Assembly: GCA_964539025.1 (NCBI GenBank)
Contig: CAZIFA010000009.1
Location: 15,965-79,964, forward strand
DNA: 64,000 nucleotides
Reading direction: 5' to 3'
Source: Micavibrio_A sp964539025
Lineage (GTDB): Bacteria > Pseudomonadota > Alphaproteobacteria > Micavibrionales > Micavibrionaceae
The notes under the pieces were generated by a model. It was not told where the DNA came from, made no database searches, and worked only from the letters and a program-made list of their open reading frames with translations. Positions 32,368 to 41,149 of the stretch are shown piece after piece. Both the position numbers and the translations under genes were made by a program. Positions within the stretch are counted from its first letter, which is position 1. Each line of letters begins with the position of its first letter.

Positions 32368-33507
32368 TTATTCGGCAGCTTCCGAGATTTTTAAAGATTG
32401 AATCGCTGCGGCTTTTTCTTCGATCATTTGTACGATGTGATCGACGATGGATTTATCGCCATCGTTAAAGCGATGCGCCTTTTCACCGCCGATATAGATT
32501 TGGTGGTTCCCCTGCCCGCCGCCGGTCAGGCCTATATCGGTCATCAACGCCTCGCCGGGTCCATTTACAACGCAGCCGATAATCGAAACCGTCATCGGCG
32601 TCGTGATATGCGCGATACGCGCCTCTAATTCCGCAACCGTGTCGATCACCTTGAATTGCTGGCGCGCGCAAGACGGGCACGCGATGACGTTGACGCCGCG
32701 GTGGCGAAGCCCGAGCGATTTGAGCATATCGAACCCGACTTTCACTTCTTCCACCGGATCGGCAGACAAGGACACACGAATGGTGTCACCTATCCCCGCC
32801 CACAATAAATTTCCCATGCCGATGGAAGATTTGATCGTGCCGGAACGAAGCCCGCCAGCCTCTGTAATCCCCAAATGCAGCGGGTAATCGCATATATCGG
32901 CAAGTTGTTGATACGCCGCGACGGCCATGAACACATCGGACGCCTTGCAGGAAATTTTAAAATTGAAGAAATCGTGGTCTTCGAGAATTTTAATGTGGCG
33001 CCTAGCGGATTCCACCATCGCGTCGGGGCATGGTTCGCCAAATTGTTCCAGAAGATCGCGCTCCAACGATCCCGCATTCACGCCGATGCGGATGGAACAA
33101 TTATTATCTTTCGCGGCCTTGATGACTTCTTTGACTTTTTCGGCGGAACCGATATTGCCGGGATTGATGCGCAAGCAGGCTGCGCCGTTCTGCGCCGCCT
33201 CTATCCCGCGTTTGTAATGAAAATGGATGTCGGCGACGATCGGTACGGTGACTTCGGGAATGATTTGTTTCAGCGCCGCGGTGGATTCTTCATCGGGGCA
33301 GGAAATGCGCACGATATCCGCGCCCGCGACCTCAAGCGCGCGCACTTGCGCGATGGTAGCCGCGACATCATGCGTTAACGTGTTCGTCATCGATTGCACG
33401 GTGATGGGCGCATCACCGCCGACCGGGACGTTGCCGACCCAGATTTTGCGGCTCTTGCGCCGTTCGATTTTCCGCCACGGGCGTATGGAATTATGGTCCG
33501 CGCTCAT
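32368..33507 (-). CDS. ispG: 4-hydroxy-3-methylbut-2-enyl diphosphate synthase
   Basis: Iron-sulfur enzyme of the MEP isoprenoid pathway (also gcpE). 379 residues: TIM-barrel part with VGNVPVGGDAPITVQSMTNT and VRISCPDEES, and the cluster-binding C-terminal part with ACPSCARQQF and SIIGCVVNGPGEA, supplying the three cysteines, plus the glutamate. The bacterial two-domain form is complete. In relatives it often lies between the RodZ-like gene and hisS/prfA; here hisS is absent and orphan genes lie on both sides. Confidence 0.97.
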   Translation of the reverse strand: MSADHNSIRPWRKIERRKSRKIWVGNVPVGGDAPITVQSMTNTLTHDVAATIAQVRALEVAGADIVRISCPDEESTAALKQIIPEVTVPIVADIHFHYKRGIEAAQNGAACLRINPGNIGSAEKVKEVIKAAKDNNCSIRIGVNAGSLERDLLEQFGEPCPDAMVESARRHIKILEDHDFFNFKISCKASDVFMAVAAYQQLADICDYPLHLGITEAGGLRSGTIKSSIGMGNLLWAGIGDTIRVSLSADPVEEVKVGFDMLKSLGLRHRGVNVIACPSCARQQFKVIDTVAELEARIAHITTPMTVSIIGCVVNGPGEALMTDIGLTGGGQGNHQIYIGGEKAHRFNDGDKSIVDHIVQMIEEKAAAIQSLKISEAAE

Positions 33508-33578
33508 GGGGGTTATGTAGCAAAAAACCTGTGAAAATCCAAGGATTTGGATAAGTCGGGCGGCACGCCGCTCGACTA

Positions 33579-33607
33579 TTGACGTAACCCCATGCTCTTG
33601 TTACGGT
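33579..33607 (+). promoter_or_regulatory. Predicted promoter of the orphan triplet at 33.6-35.6 kb
   Basis: TTGACG (in TTGACGTAA, one mismatch to the recurring nonamer) followed after 17 bp by TACGGT, 30 bp before the first ATG. Confidence 0.45.
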
Positions 33608-33636
33608 TTTTTTCAGTTTAGTTGGTGAGTTCCGTT

Positions 33637-34197
33637 ATGAAGCACAATTTTGAAACGATGGCCACGCCGCCCAAAACGGCCCAATTGCTGTATTTCAAGC
33701 AGCCCCTTCCCAAAACCGGGCCGTTCAGATTTGCCACCGCACGTTTTCAAACCCCGCAAGAATGGGCTAGGCACGCCAAAAATGTTATCCGAGCGTACAA
33801 TCTGGATTACAGTTCCTTTGAAAAGACAGACACCGGATATGAGATCGTGTTCACCGATGAAAAACATTACGTGATCTTCGATTTTGCCGCGACGGGCGAG
33901 CGGATAGCAAATTTTACCTGTAAAGCACCTTTGAAGGATCCGTCCTTAGGGCCGTATCTGGGCAACGCAGGCGAGATGCATTGCCTGGAAAAAGGACTTA
34001 CGGTCGAGATCGCCGAGGAAGATGATCAGGTTGCGTTCACGTTCGATCGTAAAAGCAGCTATACATCCTTCGTGCTTGCCTATGACAAAATTTATGACAT
34101 GGCGTTGCAGCAATATAGCATGGCGATGATGCGTCGGCCAGAGCCGAGATCCCTACCCGCCCCATTGCCACGTGTGCCGGGCGCAGAAATTAATTGA
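33637..34197 (+). CDS. Orphan paralogue family 1, copy 1
   Basis: 186 residues. Shared blocks with the next two genes are a GPFRFATARFQTPQEWARHA-like segment, a GYEIVF strand, VIFDFAATGE and, late in the protein, VAFTFDRKSSYTSFV followed by a helix. No known domain, signal peptide or membrane segment. The upstream TTG was rejected in favour of ATG at MKHNFETMATPP. Its stop is followed after eight bases by the start of copy 2, so they form one operon. Function unknown. Confidence 0.62.
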   Translation: MKHNFETMATPPKTAQLLYFKQPLPKTGPFRFATARFQTPQEWARHAKNVIRAYNLDYSSFEKTDTGYEIVFTDEKHYVIFDFAATGERIANFTCKAPLKDPSLGPYLGNAGEMHCLEKGLTVEIAEEDDQVAFTFDRKSSYTSFVLAYDKIYDMALQQYSMAMMRRPEPRSLPAPLPRVPGAEIN

Positions 34198-34205
34198 GAA
34201 AGAGT

Positions 34206-34765
34206 ATGACAGGAAAGACAATAAAATTTGATTTTGAAGTCATGGTAAAAGTGCCTGAACAACAATTCGAGTTCGCACGCCTTATGTCAGGTTCCGGCCC
34301 TTTTAGAATGATACCCCTGAATTTCAAAACACGCGAGGACTGGTTCATACATGCCATGAATATGATCGACGGCATGAATTTAGGTTGCGTCGGCACGAGC
34401 ATTGAATCCGATCGTTATAAGTTTCAATTTAAAAGTCAAAAAGATATGCTAATATTCGATCTGGCTACAACCGGCGATGCACCCTATACACCGGAGATAA
34501 TCGTAACCGAGGATTTCGACGACCCTCGTTTTGCCGAGATATGGGTCAGCACTGTCAAAAAATATTTTTGGATAAAGGCGCAAATGTCGGAATACAATTA
34601 CATCGTAAATTCGACAGCGCACCGGATAAAGTCCAGGCACAACTGACATTCGGAAGGAAACGCCTTCACGTTTCTTTTATTGTTGCCAGAGATGAAATCC
34701 GGTCGGAGGCATGGGATAGATATGCGACGCCGTTGCCTAAAAAAGAAATGCAGAAGACATTATAG
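34206..34765 (+). pseudogene. Orphan paralogue family 1, copy 2, frameshifted
   Basis: Starts MTGKTIKFDFEV and aligns with copies 1 and 3 through FKTREDWFIHAMN, RYKFQFKSQKDMLIFDL and KKYFW, then loses homology. The rest of the family domain (DKG..., LTFGRKRLHVSFIVARDEI) continues in another frame to a stop at 34765. The break is at about 34568-34572, where TTTTTGGATAAAG matches TTTTTTGGGATAAGG of copy 3, consistent with loss of one G. The total is 560 nt, exactly one short of the 561 nt of copy 1. Unless it is a sequencing error, this copy makes a truncated 146-residue product. Confidence 0.75.
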
Positions 34766-34791
34766 ACATAGTAACCTTAAAGGAGCGCGCG

Positions 34792-35046
34792 ATGAAATTT
34801 TCCTGGATCAAGAAGGCCACACCATCACAATTATTCGCCGGTATTTCCATGGGTACGTGTGTGTCGATGGCCCTCGCATCCATCCCGTTCAATCTCAGCG
34901 CAGACGCAACGCATTCAACCAGAACCCCTCGTCCTGCCGCGACTGAACCCGCCAAAGTCGGATACGAACCGCCGTATATAAGAAGCGACGCGCTGTTCCA
35001 CTGCCTTAGAAATGGCATCATAAGACACGACGTGCATTGCACCTAA
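34792..35046 (+). CDS. Small exported or membrane-anchored protein
   Basis: 84 residues with a good AAAGGAGC ribosome-binding site seven bases before the ATG. MKFSWIKKATPSQLFAGISM is followed by a hydrophobic stretch (about 13-33) that may be a signal peptide or anchor, then a Pro/Thr-rich linker and a short end with two cysteines (LFHCLRNG, HDVHC). No family recognised. It lies between copies 2 and 3 of the paralogue family and may belong to the same operon. Confidence 0.55.
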   Translation: MKFSWIKKATPSQLFAGISMGTCVSMALASIPFNLSADATHSTRTPRPAATEPAKVGYEPPYIRSDALFHCLRNGIIRHDVHCT

Positions 35047-35076
35047 CCTTTGCCCCAAACTAATAAAGAGTTTGCT

Positions 35077-35616
35077 ATGGATAAATTTTTCCCTGATATG
35101 ACATCGTTTCATGAGATGGCGAATCCTAAAACGATAGAGTACACTTTCGTAGTCCCATTGCCTGCAAATGGCCGTGTCCAGTTCGACAAGATGCAATTCG
35201 ATTCCCGAGAAGATTGGTTTGACCACGCCATGACCACTATTTGCTCGATGAATCTCAATCACGCGCGCCATGAAGAAACAGAAAAAGGCTATAAATTCGT
35301 CTTCCACGGATATAGGGATTTCATGGTTTTCGATGTGCTAACGACCGGTGATAAAATAGGGACATACGCAAGCAGGTCAGGCCCTGTGGATAGTGCGCTT
35401 GCTCCGTTCTATGAGCGCGCCATCAAAATGTTTTTTTGGGATAAGGGGATTTCCCCGGCAATAGAAGAAAAAGATGCGTTTTTTACCCTGACATTCGATC
35501 GTAAGAGCGAGTTGGTGACATTTCTGACGGGTGCGCAAACCATACACGAGATGGCGTTGGCCGCTCAAGAAAAAACCAGGCTCCCGACCCACCATGCGCC
35601 GAAAGCAGAAATCTAA
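35077..35616 (+). CDS. Orphan paralogue family 1, copy 3
   Basis: 179 residues; the ATG after AATAAAGAG gives MDKFFPDMTSFHEM. It has the same blocks as copies 1 and 2: FDSREDWFDHAMTTICSMNLN, KGYKFVFHGYRDFMVFDVL-TTGD, MFFWDKG and FTLTFDRKSELVTFL. The intact reading frame through MFFWDKG shows what copy 2 has lost. It ends one base before the convergent potassium channel gene. Function unknown. Confidence 0.62.
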   Translation: MDKFFPDMTSFHEMANPKTIEYTFVVPLPANGRVQFDKMQFDSREDWFDHAMTTICSMNLNHARHEETEKGYKFVFHGYRDFMVFDVLTTGDKIGTYASRSGPVDSALAPFYERAIKMFFWDKGISPAIEEKDAFFTLTFDRKSELVTFLTGAQTIHEMALAAQEKTRLPTHHAPKAEI

Positions 35617-36090
35617 TCAGTCCGGCATTCTTTTCTTGCGCGGATAGATCATCTGCATGATTTCGAATAAGAACGCCGTTCCCCAGCCCAGCAAGACGAT
35701 ACCGTTCGCCGCCTCTATTCCCGATAACACGCGCCATTCATCTTTGAGCACGATGTCGCCGTAACCGAGCGTGGTGAAAGTGACAACGGAAAAATACACC
35801 GCGTCTTCCAGCGTTTTGAACTCCTTCACGTCAAGAATTTCATACGCGAACGCCCACAGCCATATGTGCACGGTTATCAGGAAAAAGATTCCAAGAACGC
35901 AGACACCACTCAGCATCATTTTATAAATATGCGATATATGGCCCGCTTTTCCCGCCGCATACAGCCGCGTCTCCACCGTCCGCATAATCCGATCTAGTCC
36001 AAAAGCATGTATCGCAACGGTCAGCAGCACCATGATAACTGCCACGGCCAGATCGTCTAGGAATATCGGGATGTCGTACAGGTGGGACAT
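35617..36090 (-). CDS. Two-pore-domain-type potassium channel subunit
   Basis: 157 residues. The selectivity filter TTLGYGD (106-112) with preceding pore helix DAVYFSVVTF identifies an Ion_trans_2 channel. Hydrophobic segments lie at about 15-33, 58-82 and 122-145, so there is at least one extra helix before the pore pair. No cytoplasmic regulatory (RCK/TrkA) domain follows, so gating is not evident. Expected to conduct K+ across the inner membrane as a tetramer. Confidence 0.85.
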   Translation of the reverse strand: MSHLYDIPIFLDDLAVAVIMVLLTVAIHAFGLDRIMRTVETRLYAAGKAGHISHIYKMMLSGVCVLGIFFLITVHIWLWAFAYEILDVKEFKTLEDAVYFSVVTFTTLGYGDIVLKDEWRVLSGIEAANGIVLLGWGTAFLFEIMQMIYPRKKRMPD

Positions 36091-36101
36091 TGGCCCGTCG
36101 C

Positions 36102-36209
36102 CTATGGCAGAGTGAGCATTCCCGAGAGCGCCGCCATGTTCCCGAACAGGAGAAGGATGATCAGCGACAAAAGAAAGATTTCGATGCGTTTGGTAGCCAT
36201 AGGAGTCAT
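36102..36209 (-). CDS. Possible single-helix membrane peptide
   Basis: 35 residues: MTPMATKRIEIF followed by LLSLIILLLFGNMAALSG, one clear transmembrane helix. A GAAAGG ribosome-binding site precedes the ATG, and it ends 11 bases before the channel gene on the same strand. It could be a channel-associated peptide, but this is inference from position only. A longer frame to 36293 exists without support. Confidence 0.38.
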   Translation of the reverse strand: MTPMATKRIEIFLLSLIILLLFGNMAALSGMLTLP

Positions 36210-36387
36210 CTTATACCTTTCATGCCGGCGAATGCGAATTTGAAAATTAACGGAACCACATGTAGCAAGAAAATGTTTGGAATCCAAGGACATGCGCAGC
36301 AGCCACTGGAAACGTTTACATAAGGTAAATTTGGGCCTATAGTTACTGCCCTACGGCGTCCGAAAAAAGGTTTGAAAGAATCAGATC

Positions 36388-36792
36388 ATGCAGGCCCTAA
36401 AACGAAACCAAATAGAAAATCCCGTCTGGGATATTTTCAAAAAACGCAGTGACGAAAAGCTCCGTGACGAAGCCCGCGCCATACGGGAAAGACACGACGC
36501 ACATGTCGACCGCCTGTATAAAATCCCCGCTCAGATAGGTCAGGCCATTTGCACCATCGTCCCCATTCCTATGACGCTTTGGGCTGGATTAAGCGTCGCA
36601 GAAAAAACCACACCGGTGGACAATATTCATCTCGCGGGCGCGCTCGGCGTGGCATTCATCGCCGCGACGATGCTTTTCAAATTCAGGCATGATTTCGCCA
36701 AGGCCGTGAAGACCAAGGACTATAATGGGCTTCTCGACGATCTCGTTGATTTTAGATCAAAGCGCACGGTTGGTCCGAAGAAAGACATTTAG
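36388..36792 (+). CDS. Small membrane protein with amphipathic N-terminal helix
   Basis: 134 residues. The first 45 are highly charged (KKRSDEKLRDEARAIRERHD), a likely cytoplasmic helix or coiled coil, followed by two hydrophobic segments (about 51-70 and 82-100) and a basic end. No family recognised. It stands alone between the channel gene and the RodZ-like gene, transcribed in the opposite direction to both. Confidence 0.6.
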   Translation: MQALKRNQIENPVWDIFKKRSDEKLRDEARAIRERHDAHVDRLYKIPAQIGQAICTIVPIPMTLWAGLSVAEKTTPVDNIHLAGALGVAFIAATMLFKFRHDFAKAVKTKDYNGLLDDLVDFRSKRTVGPKKDI

Positions 36793-36825
36793 CTTATGGC
36801 ATATATCATTTCATTATTCATCTAA

Positions 36826-36888
36826 TGTCATTCCCCGACTTGATCGGGGAATCCAGACTGGATCCTCCGGTCAAGCCGGAGGATGACA
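36826..36888. repeat. Type C palindromic repeat
   Basis: TGTCATTCCCCGACTTGATC to GGAGGATGACA, containing two hairpins (CCCCGAC...CGGGG and ATCCTCCGG...CCGGAGGAT). A near-copy of 31374-31432. Confidence 0.85.
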
Positions 36889-36949
36889 GGTTTGTGTCGG
36901 CAACGAAATCGCGAAGAATAAATATGAACTTCGCGTCTTCGTGCCTTCG

Positions 36950-37822
36950 TTACATATTTTTTGCCGCCGCTGGTGGCACGGTTTTCAAAAGAGATTCCGG
37001 GCTGAGGGATATTTTACGTTTGATCTGCCCGGCTTCGCCGAGTGGCGCGATTTCTTTCCCATCCACTTTTACCTTGATACCGCCTGCATTGCCCGTGGCC
37101 ATCAGTAGGCCGGGTTCATCGGGAACGTAATAAATATCACCTGGTTTGAGCACTTGGCGCAAAATGGCCGCGCCTTTCGCATCGCGGATTTCGATCCAGC
37201 TGCTATCAACAATTTCAAGAACGACGCGGCCCGCACCTGCCGCCGGCGCAGCTTCTGCAACATCTTTCGAAGCAGAATCGGATTTTTCTTTTTCAGGCGA
37301 TTGTTGTTCGACCAGAGATGGCGCTTCGTTGAGTTGCGATTTGGTCAGTTGGTCCGGCACGGGCGGAATGCCGTTCTTTTGTGCCCCCGGAAACATCATG
37401 AAGGAAATGAATCCGATCAGCACGACAAAGCCGAACACGCTCCCGCCGATAATCATGGCGTTGGGGACTTTGCTTTCGGAGGCAGGAACGGGGAATGAAA
37501 GGTCGGGTTTTTTCTGGCGGCCGACAGATTGTTCTTTGAACAGATGAACCATCTTATCGCCATCGAGGCCGAGATATTCGGAATAGGAACGCACGAATCC
37601 GATCGCGTAAACCCGGCCCGGAAGCTGGGAAATATCCCCCTTTTCCAACGCCCCCAACTGCGAGGCGCGGATGCGCAAGATGGTTTCGATCTGTTCCAGC
37701 GTCTGGCCGTAATGCACGCGCGTGCGGCGCAGAATTTCCCCCACCGCCATGTCGGTGTGGAAATTCAGGTCGGGGCCGTCCGTGGTATCCTCGGGCGCGG
37801 TTTTGTGGACAGAGTCTGTCAT
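36950..37822 (-). CDS. RodZ-like helix-turn-helix membrane protein
   Basis: 290 residues with the layout of RodZ: N-terminal HTH_25 domain (GEILRRTRVHYGQTLEQIE to GFVRSYSEYLGLD, about 28-87), a single transmembrane helix (about 121-145), a Pro/Glu-rich periplasmic linker and a C-terminal beta domain of the DUF4115 type (VVLEIVDSSWIEIRDAKGA, ILRQVLKPGDIYYV). RodZ links MreB to the wall synthesis machinery and sets rod shape. Position between ispG and lysC fits other alphaproteobacteria. Confidence 0.88.
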   Translation of the reverse strand: MTDSVHKTAPEDTTDGPDLNFHTDMAVGEILRRTRVHYGQTLEQIETILRIRASQLGALEKGDISQLPGRVYAIGFVRSYSEYLGLDGDKMVHLFKEQSVGRQKKPDLSFPVPASESKVPNAMIIGGSVFGFVVLIGFISFMMFPGAQKNGIPPVPDQLTKSQLNEAPSLVEQQSPEKEKSDSASKDVAEAAPAAGAGRVVLEIVDSSWIEIRDAKGAAILRQVLKPGDIYYVPDEPGLLMATGNAGGIKVKVDGKEIAPLGEAGQIKRKISLSPESLLKTVPPAAAKNM

Positions 37823-37888
37823 ATCCGGGCTACTTTACGGGAAAATGATCCATTCTTCCAGCCCCCGCATCAGATGTAATTTACAGGT

Positions 37889-37973
37889 GTCATCCCGAGC
37901 GAAGTCGAGGGATCTTTGGCAGAACGGATAGGCCAAAGATCCCTCCACTCCACTGCGCTCCGGTCGGGATGAC
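37889..37973. repeat. Type B palindromic repeat
   Basis: GTCATCCCGAGCGAAGTCG to CGGTCGGGATGAC with inner arms AGGGATCTTTGG and CCAAAGATCCCT. Related to 26808-26888. Confidence 0.88.
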
Positions 37974-37995
37974 AAATGGAGGTTAGCCATTAATT

Positions 37996-38544
37996 CTACA
38001 AAACCTGTAAAATCCGTTCGACGGTTTCGTCTGCGCTCAGGCTTGTTGTATCAATGGTAATTGCCTTGCGCGAACCGGCATCAAATAAGGGCAAGGTCGC
38101 GTTACGAAGAGCAGCCTCAGGATCGGCGTCTTTGAAGCGAAGGCGCCGTTCAGGAACGACGACACGTCTGGCAAGTTCGTCCGGTGCACAGGTTAGCCTG
38201 ACAACGAGAGCATCCGCTTCCCGCCGATCTGCGATTTCAAGAAGTTCTTTCGCAATTTCGATATCGCGAGAATTATTCACAAAAGCGAGAGTGAACACGA
38301 AGTTCCAATCGGAAGGAGAATGCGTTGCAATAGTCTCCATAATAGCAGCCCGCACTTGCTTTACTTGATTCCATACGTCTTTAGGGATAGGTGTGATGCC
38401 ATCTTGTTGAATCATTCCGAAAACCGGATTCAGCCAATAATGGTTATCGACAAGCTTCGCAGGCATTTTGGCGGCGAGTTTGTTGGCAATAGTATATTTG
38501 CCAACGCCGGGTGGCCCGACGATATAGACAAACTGGTTGGTCAT
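37996..38544 (-). CDS. AAA-type P-loop kinase-like protein
   Basis: 182 residues starting TNQFVYIVGPPGVGKYTIANKLA, a P-loop with tyrosine between the lysine and the threonine, as seen in a group of predicted small kinases. Further features are DNHYWLNPVF and RLTCAPDELARRVV followed by RLRFKD, typical of an LID-like arginine region. Substrate unknown. Its first base is the last base of the lysC stop on the same strand, so translation is coupled, but no lysine-pathway role is implied. Confidence 0.72.
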   Translation of the reverse strand: MTNQFVYIVGPPGVGKYTIANKLAAKMPAKLVDNHYWLNPVFGMIQQDGITPIPKDVWNQVKQVRAAIMETIATHSPSDWNFVFTLAFVNNSRDIEIAKELLEIADRREADALVVRLTCAPDELARRVVVPERRLRFKDADPEAALRNATLPLFDAGSRKAITIDTTSLSADETVERILQVL

Positions 38545-39779
38545 TACGCCGCCTGATCCAGATCGTATGCGCTGTGCAGCGCGCGGACGGCGAGTTCCAG
38601 ATATTCCCGGGCGATCAGGACGCTGATTTTGATTTCCGAGGTCGAGATTACGAGGATGTTGATCCCTTTTTCCGCCAGAGTGCTGAACATCGTTTTGGCA
38701 ACGCCCGCATGGCTTCGCATACCGATCCCCACCACAGAAACTTTTACGACATCAGTATCGACGCGGATATTGATGTTCTTGAAAATATCCTGAGAGCGAA
38801 TAACTTCCTGGGCCTTCACCAGATCACCTTCGGGCAACGTAAAGGTGATGTCTGTCTTGGTGCCGTCGGGCGAAATGTTCTGGACGATCATATCGACGTT
38901 GATTGCGGCATCGGCGAGCGGGCCGAACACGCGGGCGGCGACGCCGGGCACATCGGGCACGCCCAGTATCGTGACTTTCGCTTCATCCTTGGCGAACGCG
39001 ACGCCGTTGACGATATATTGTTCCATGATGTCTTCCTCCTTGGTGACCAACGTTCCGGGAAGTTCGCTCCCTATCGCCGGATCGAAACTCGATAAAACCT
39101 GAACAGGCACGTTGTATTTATACGCCATCTCGACCGAACGGACCTGAAGCACTTTTGCGCCGAGCGACGCCAGCTCCAGCATCTCTTCATATGAAATGCG
39201 ATTGATCTTGCGCGCTTCGGGGACGATGCGTGGATCGGTTGTGTAAATGCCATCGACATCGGTGTAGATATCGCAGCGGTCTGCTTTGAGCGCGGCGGCG
39301 AGCGCTACGGCGGTGGTATCGGACCCGCCCCTTCCCAACGTTGAAATCCGGTTTTCGGATGTGACGCCCTGAAAACCCGCGAGCACGGCGACTTCTTTTG
39401 TTTTAAGCGATTCTTCCATCGCGTCGGTGTTGATGCCTTGAATCCGTGCCTTGGCATGGACTTCGTCGGATATGATCGGCACCTGCCAGCCCAGCCATGA
39501 CCGGGCGGATATGCCGCGTTTCTGGAGCGCGATGGCCATGAGGCCCGCCGTCACCTGTTCGCCCGAAGCGACCACGGCGTCGTATTCACGCACATCATGG
39601 GTTGTCGAAATAGCGTTGCAATAGGCGACGAGTTGGTTGGTCACGCCGGACATGGCCGAAACGATAACCGCGATTTCATGGCCGAGTGCGACCTCGCGCG
39701 CGATTTTCTCCGCCGCTTTTTCAATGCGGTCCGTGTCGGCCACCGACGTGCCGCCGAATTTCACAACTATGCGAGCCAT
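38544..39779 (-). CDS. lysC: Aspartate kinase
   Basis: First enzyme of the aspartate pathway to lysine, methionine, threonine and diaminopimelate. 411 residues: KFGGTSVADTDRIEK (8-22), the catalytic FQGVTSENRISTLGRGGSDTTA, and YTDVDGIYTTDPRIVPEA, then two ACT domains (from about 265) for allosteric control by end products, as in class II enzymes. The divergent neighbour is normally ubiG; here four small secreted-protein genes lie between. lysA (46928) and metA (59458) in this window use the same branch point. Confidence 0.97.
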   Translation of the reverse strand: MARIVVKFGGTSVADTDRIEKAAEKIAREVALGHEIAVIVSAMSGVTNQLVAYCNAISTTHDVREYDAVVASGEQVTAGLMAIALQKRGISARSWLGWQVPIISDEVHAKARIQGINTDAMEESLKTKEVAVLAGFQGVTSENRISTLGRGGSDTTAVALAAALKADRCDIYTDVDGIYTTDPRIVPEARKINRISYEEMLELASLGAKVLQVRSVEMAYKYNVPVQVLSSFDPAIGSELPGTLVTKEEDIMEQYIVNGVAFAKDEAKVTILGVPDVPGVAARVFGPLADAAINVDMIVQNISPDGTKTDITFTLPEGDLVKAQEVIRSQDIFKNINIRVDTDVVKVSVVGIGMRSHAGVAKTMFSTLAEKGINILVISTSEIKISVLIAREYLELAVRALHSAYDLDQAA

Positions 39780-39798
39780 AGGAGATAGTTATACGGGA

Positions 39799-40233
39799 TT
39801 AAATAGCCAATGCAAGGGCTTGGGTTGATGGCGCTTTGGATTGAAGCGCCGGGCAATATTTTCGGGCAAGTTTATTATATTCCCGCAAGACATCACGGTA
39901 ATCATCTATGATAACAAATCCGCCCGTATCAACGAATTGTGCCGCCCGTTCCGCATAAAACGCAATGTCCCCGCTGACAATAGCGCAGGCATGCTTGTCT
40001 TGAAATTCCAATACCTTGTTATCAAGACATGAAATACGCAGCAAATGTCCGTTTTCAGGGTTTTTTGCCAGCGGCCATATAACGAGCCCTTTGCAATACT
40101 CGTTCTCTTGCTCTTTTGTCGTATCGGTCATGCTGAGAGCCTTTGACAATTCATCATCGATATTTTGCGCGAACGCAGCCGCCGGCATAAACGCCGCCAC
40201 CATGGACACAGCCGCAATACATACATTTTTCAT
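39799..40233 (-). CDS. Secreted four-cysteine protein, copy 1
   Basis: 144 residues. The ATG giving MKNVCIAAVSMVAAF was chosen because it begins a clean signal peptide cut after FAQ. The mature part has four cysteines in the same order as its three neighbours: EYCKGLVIW, ISCLDNKVLEF, HACAIVSGDI and ARKYCPAL. Predicted periplasmic or extracellular, disulfide-stabilised. No known domain. Paralogous to the following three genes, most closely to copy 2. Confidence 0.65.
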   Translation of the reverse strand: MKNVCIAAVSMVAAFMPAAAFAQNIDDELSKALSMTDTTKEQENEYCKGLVIWPLAKNPENGHLLRISCLDNKVLEFQDKHACAIVSGDIAFYAERAAQFVDTGGFVIIDDYRDVLREYNKLARKYCPALQSKAPSTQALALAI

Positions 40234-40250
40234 GTTATATATCCTAAATC

Positions 40251-40682
40251 TTATGAAGTCATGCCGGGGCAAAATATTTTCGTTAATTTTCTTAAAGATT
40301 CCAAGTTACTTTTATATTCATCGTGAAATCTGGAAAGATCGAGCAGGCCGTTAAACCCTGTTAATGTGGCTCTAAAAAAGTCAATCCTGTTGCCTATAAT
40401 CTCACAGGCATCTTCATCCCTGTACTCAACAACTTTGTTGTCAAGACAATAGACGCGATGCAGTTTTTTACTGTCCGGGTCCCTTACCAGCGTCCAGAAG
40501 TCCAGAGCACAATGATCGGCCTTTTGCTGCGGCGGAAGATCAAAAATCCTTACAGCCTTTGGGTCAGCCTTTGGGCCATTTATTAAATGTGCATCTGCCA
40601 GAGGACGCACTTGTCCGGACGCCGCCACCGGCATAAACGCCGCGACAAGAGAAACCGCAAGGATAGTAGAAAGATGGCGCAT
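40251..40682 (-). CDS. Secreted four-cysteine protein, copy 2
   Basis: 143 residues with a signal peptide (HLSTILAVSLVAAFMPVAAS). Cysteines fall in DHCALDFWTLV, VYCLDNKVVEY, DACEIIGNRIDFF and KIFCPG. The block CLDNKV[LV]E[FY] is nearly identical in copy 1. It ends 17 bases before the copy 1 ATG, in the same direction. Function unknown. Confidence 0.65.
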   Translation of the reverse strand: MRHLSTILAVSLVAAFMPVAASGQVRPLADAHLINGPKADPKAVRIFDLPPQQKADHCALDFWTLVRDPDSKKLHRVYCLDNKVVEYRDEDACEIIGNRIDFFRATLTGFNGLLDLSRFHDEYKSNLESLRKLTKIFCPGMTS

Positions 40683-40684
40683 GG

Positions 40685-41149
40685 TTATCCTAAAGCGTAT
40701 GGACTAAATTTCCAGGATGTCCCGGGTGCGCAATTATCTTCGAAAGCCCTTACATATTCGGGCAGACTTTGCCTGAAATCTTCAAACCCGCCATCCATTT
40801 TGTATTTTCTAACAGCCAAATCCCTTTGTCGGCGCTCTGTTTCCAGCTCCAAAAGTGTGCATGCCTTATCGGCATTGAAGGTAAAAATTTCACGCGTGGT
40901 GCAATTAAGTAGTTTAGGGGCTTTTTCGCCGACATAGGCGCGCGCATGCGGATTACTGGAACAATGGATGGCAAGCATATCATCCGGCGCAAGTGTATAA
41001 AATCCGCTTGGGCTGACATGGGTAATACCCTTATCATTTTGCATGCGCGGTGCTGCCGGACGTCCTAGGCTGTCATACGCCTGCTGGGCTTGTGCACCGG
41101 CAGCGAAAACTGTTGCCGCCATCACGCCGAATATTGTTCGCATGGTCAT
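40685..41149 (-). CDS. Secreted four-cysteine protein, copy 3
   Basis: 154 residues with a signal peptide ending AGAQAQ. Mature cysteines are in LAIHCSSNPH, LLNCTTREIFTF, KACTLLELE and FEDNCAPGTSW. The ending GTSWKFSPYALG matches NTSFRFQPHAAG of copy 4, so copies 3 and 4 form one pair and copies 1 and 2 another. It follows copy 4 with an ATGA overlap. Confidence 0.65.
   Translation of the reverse strand: MTMRTIFGVMAATVFAAGAQAQQAYDSLGRPAAPRMQNDKGITHVSPSGFYTLAPDDMLAIHCSSNPHARAYVGEKAPKLLNCTTREIFTFNADKACTLLELETERRQRDLAVRKYKMDGGFEDFRQSLPEYVRAFEDNCAPGTSWKFSPYALG

Noticed and set aside
34206..34646. Copy 2 of the orphan triplet as a normal 146-residue gene
   Set aside because: The homologous C-terminal half continues in another frame and the total is one base short of the intact paralogue, so frameshift is the better reading.
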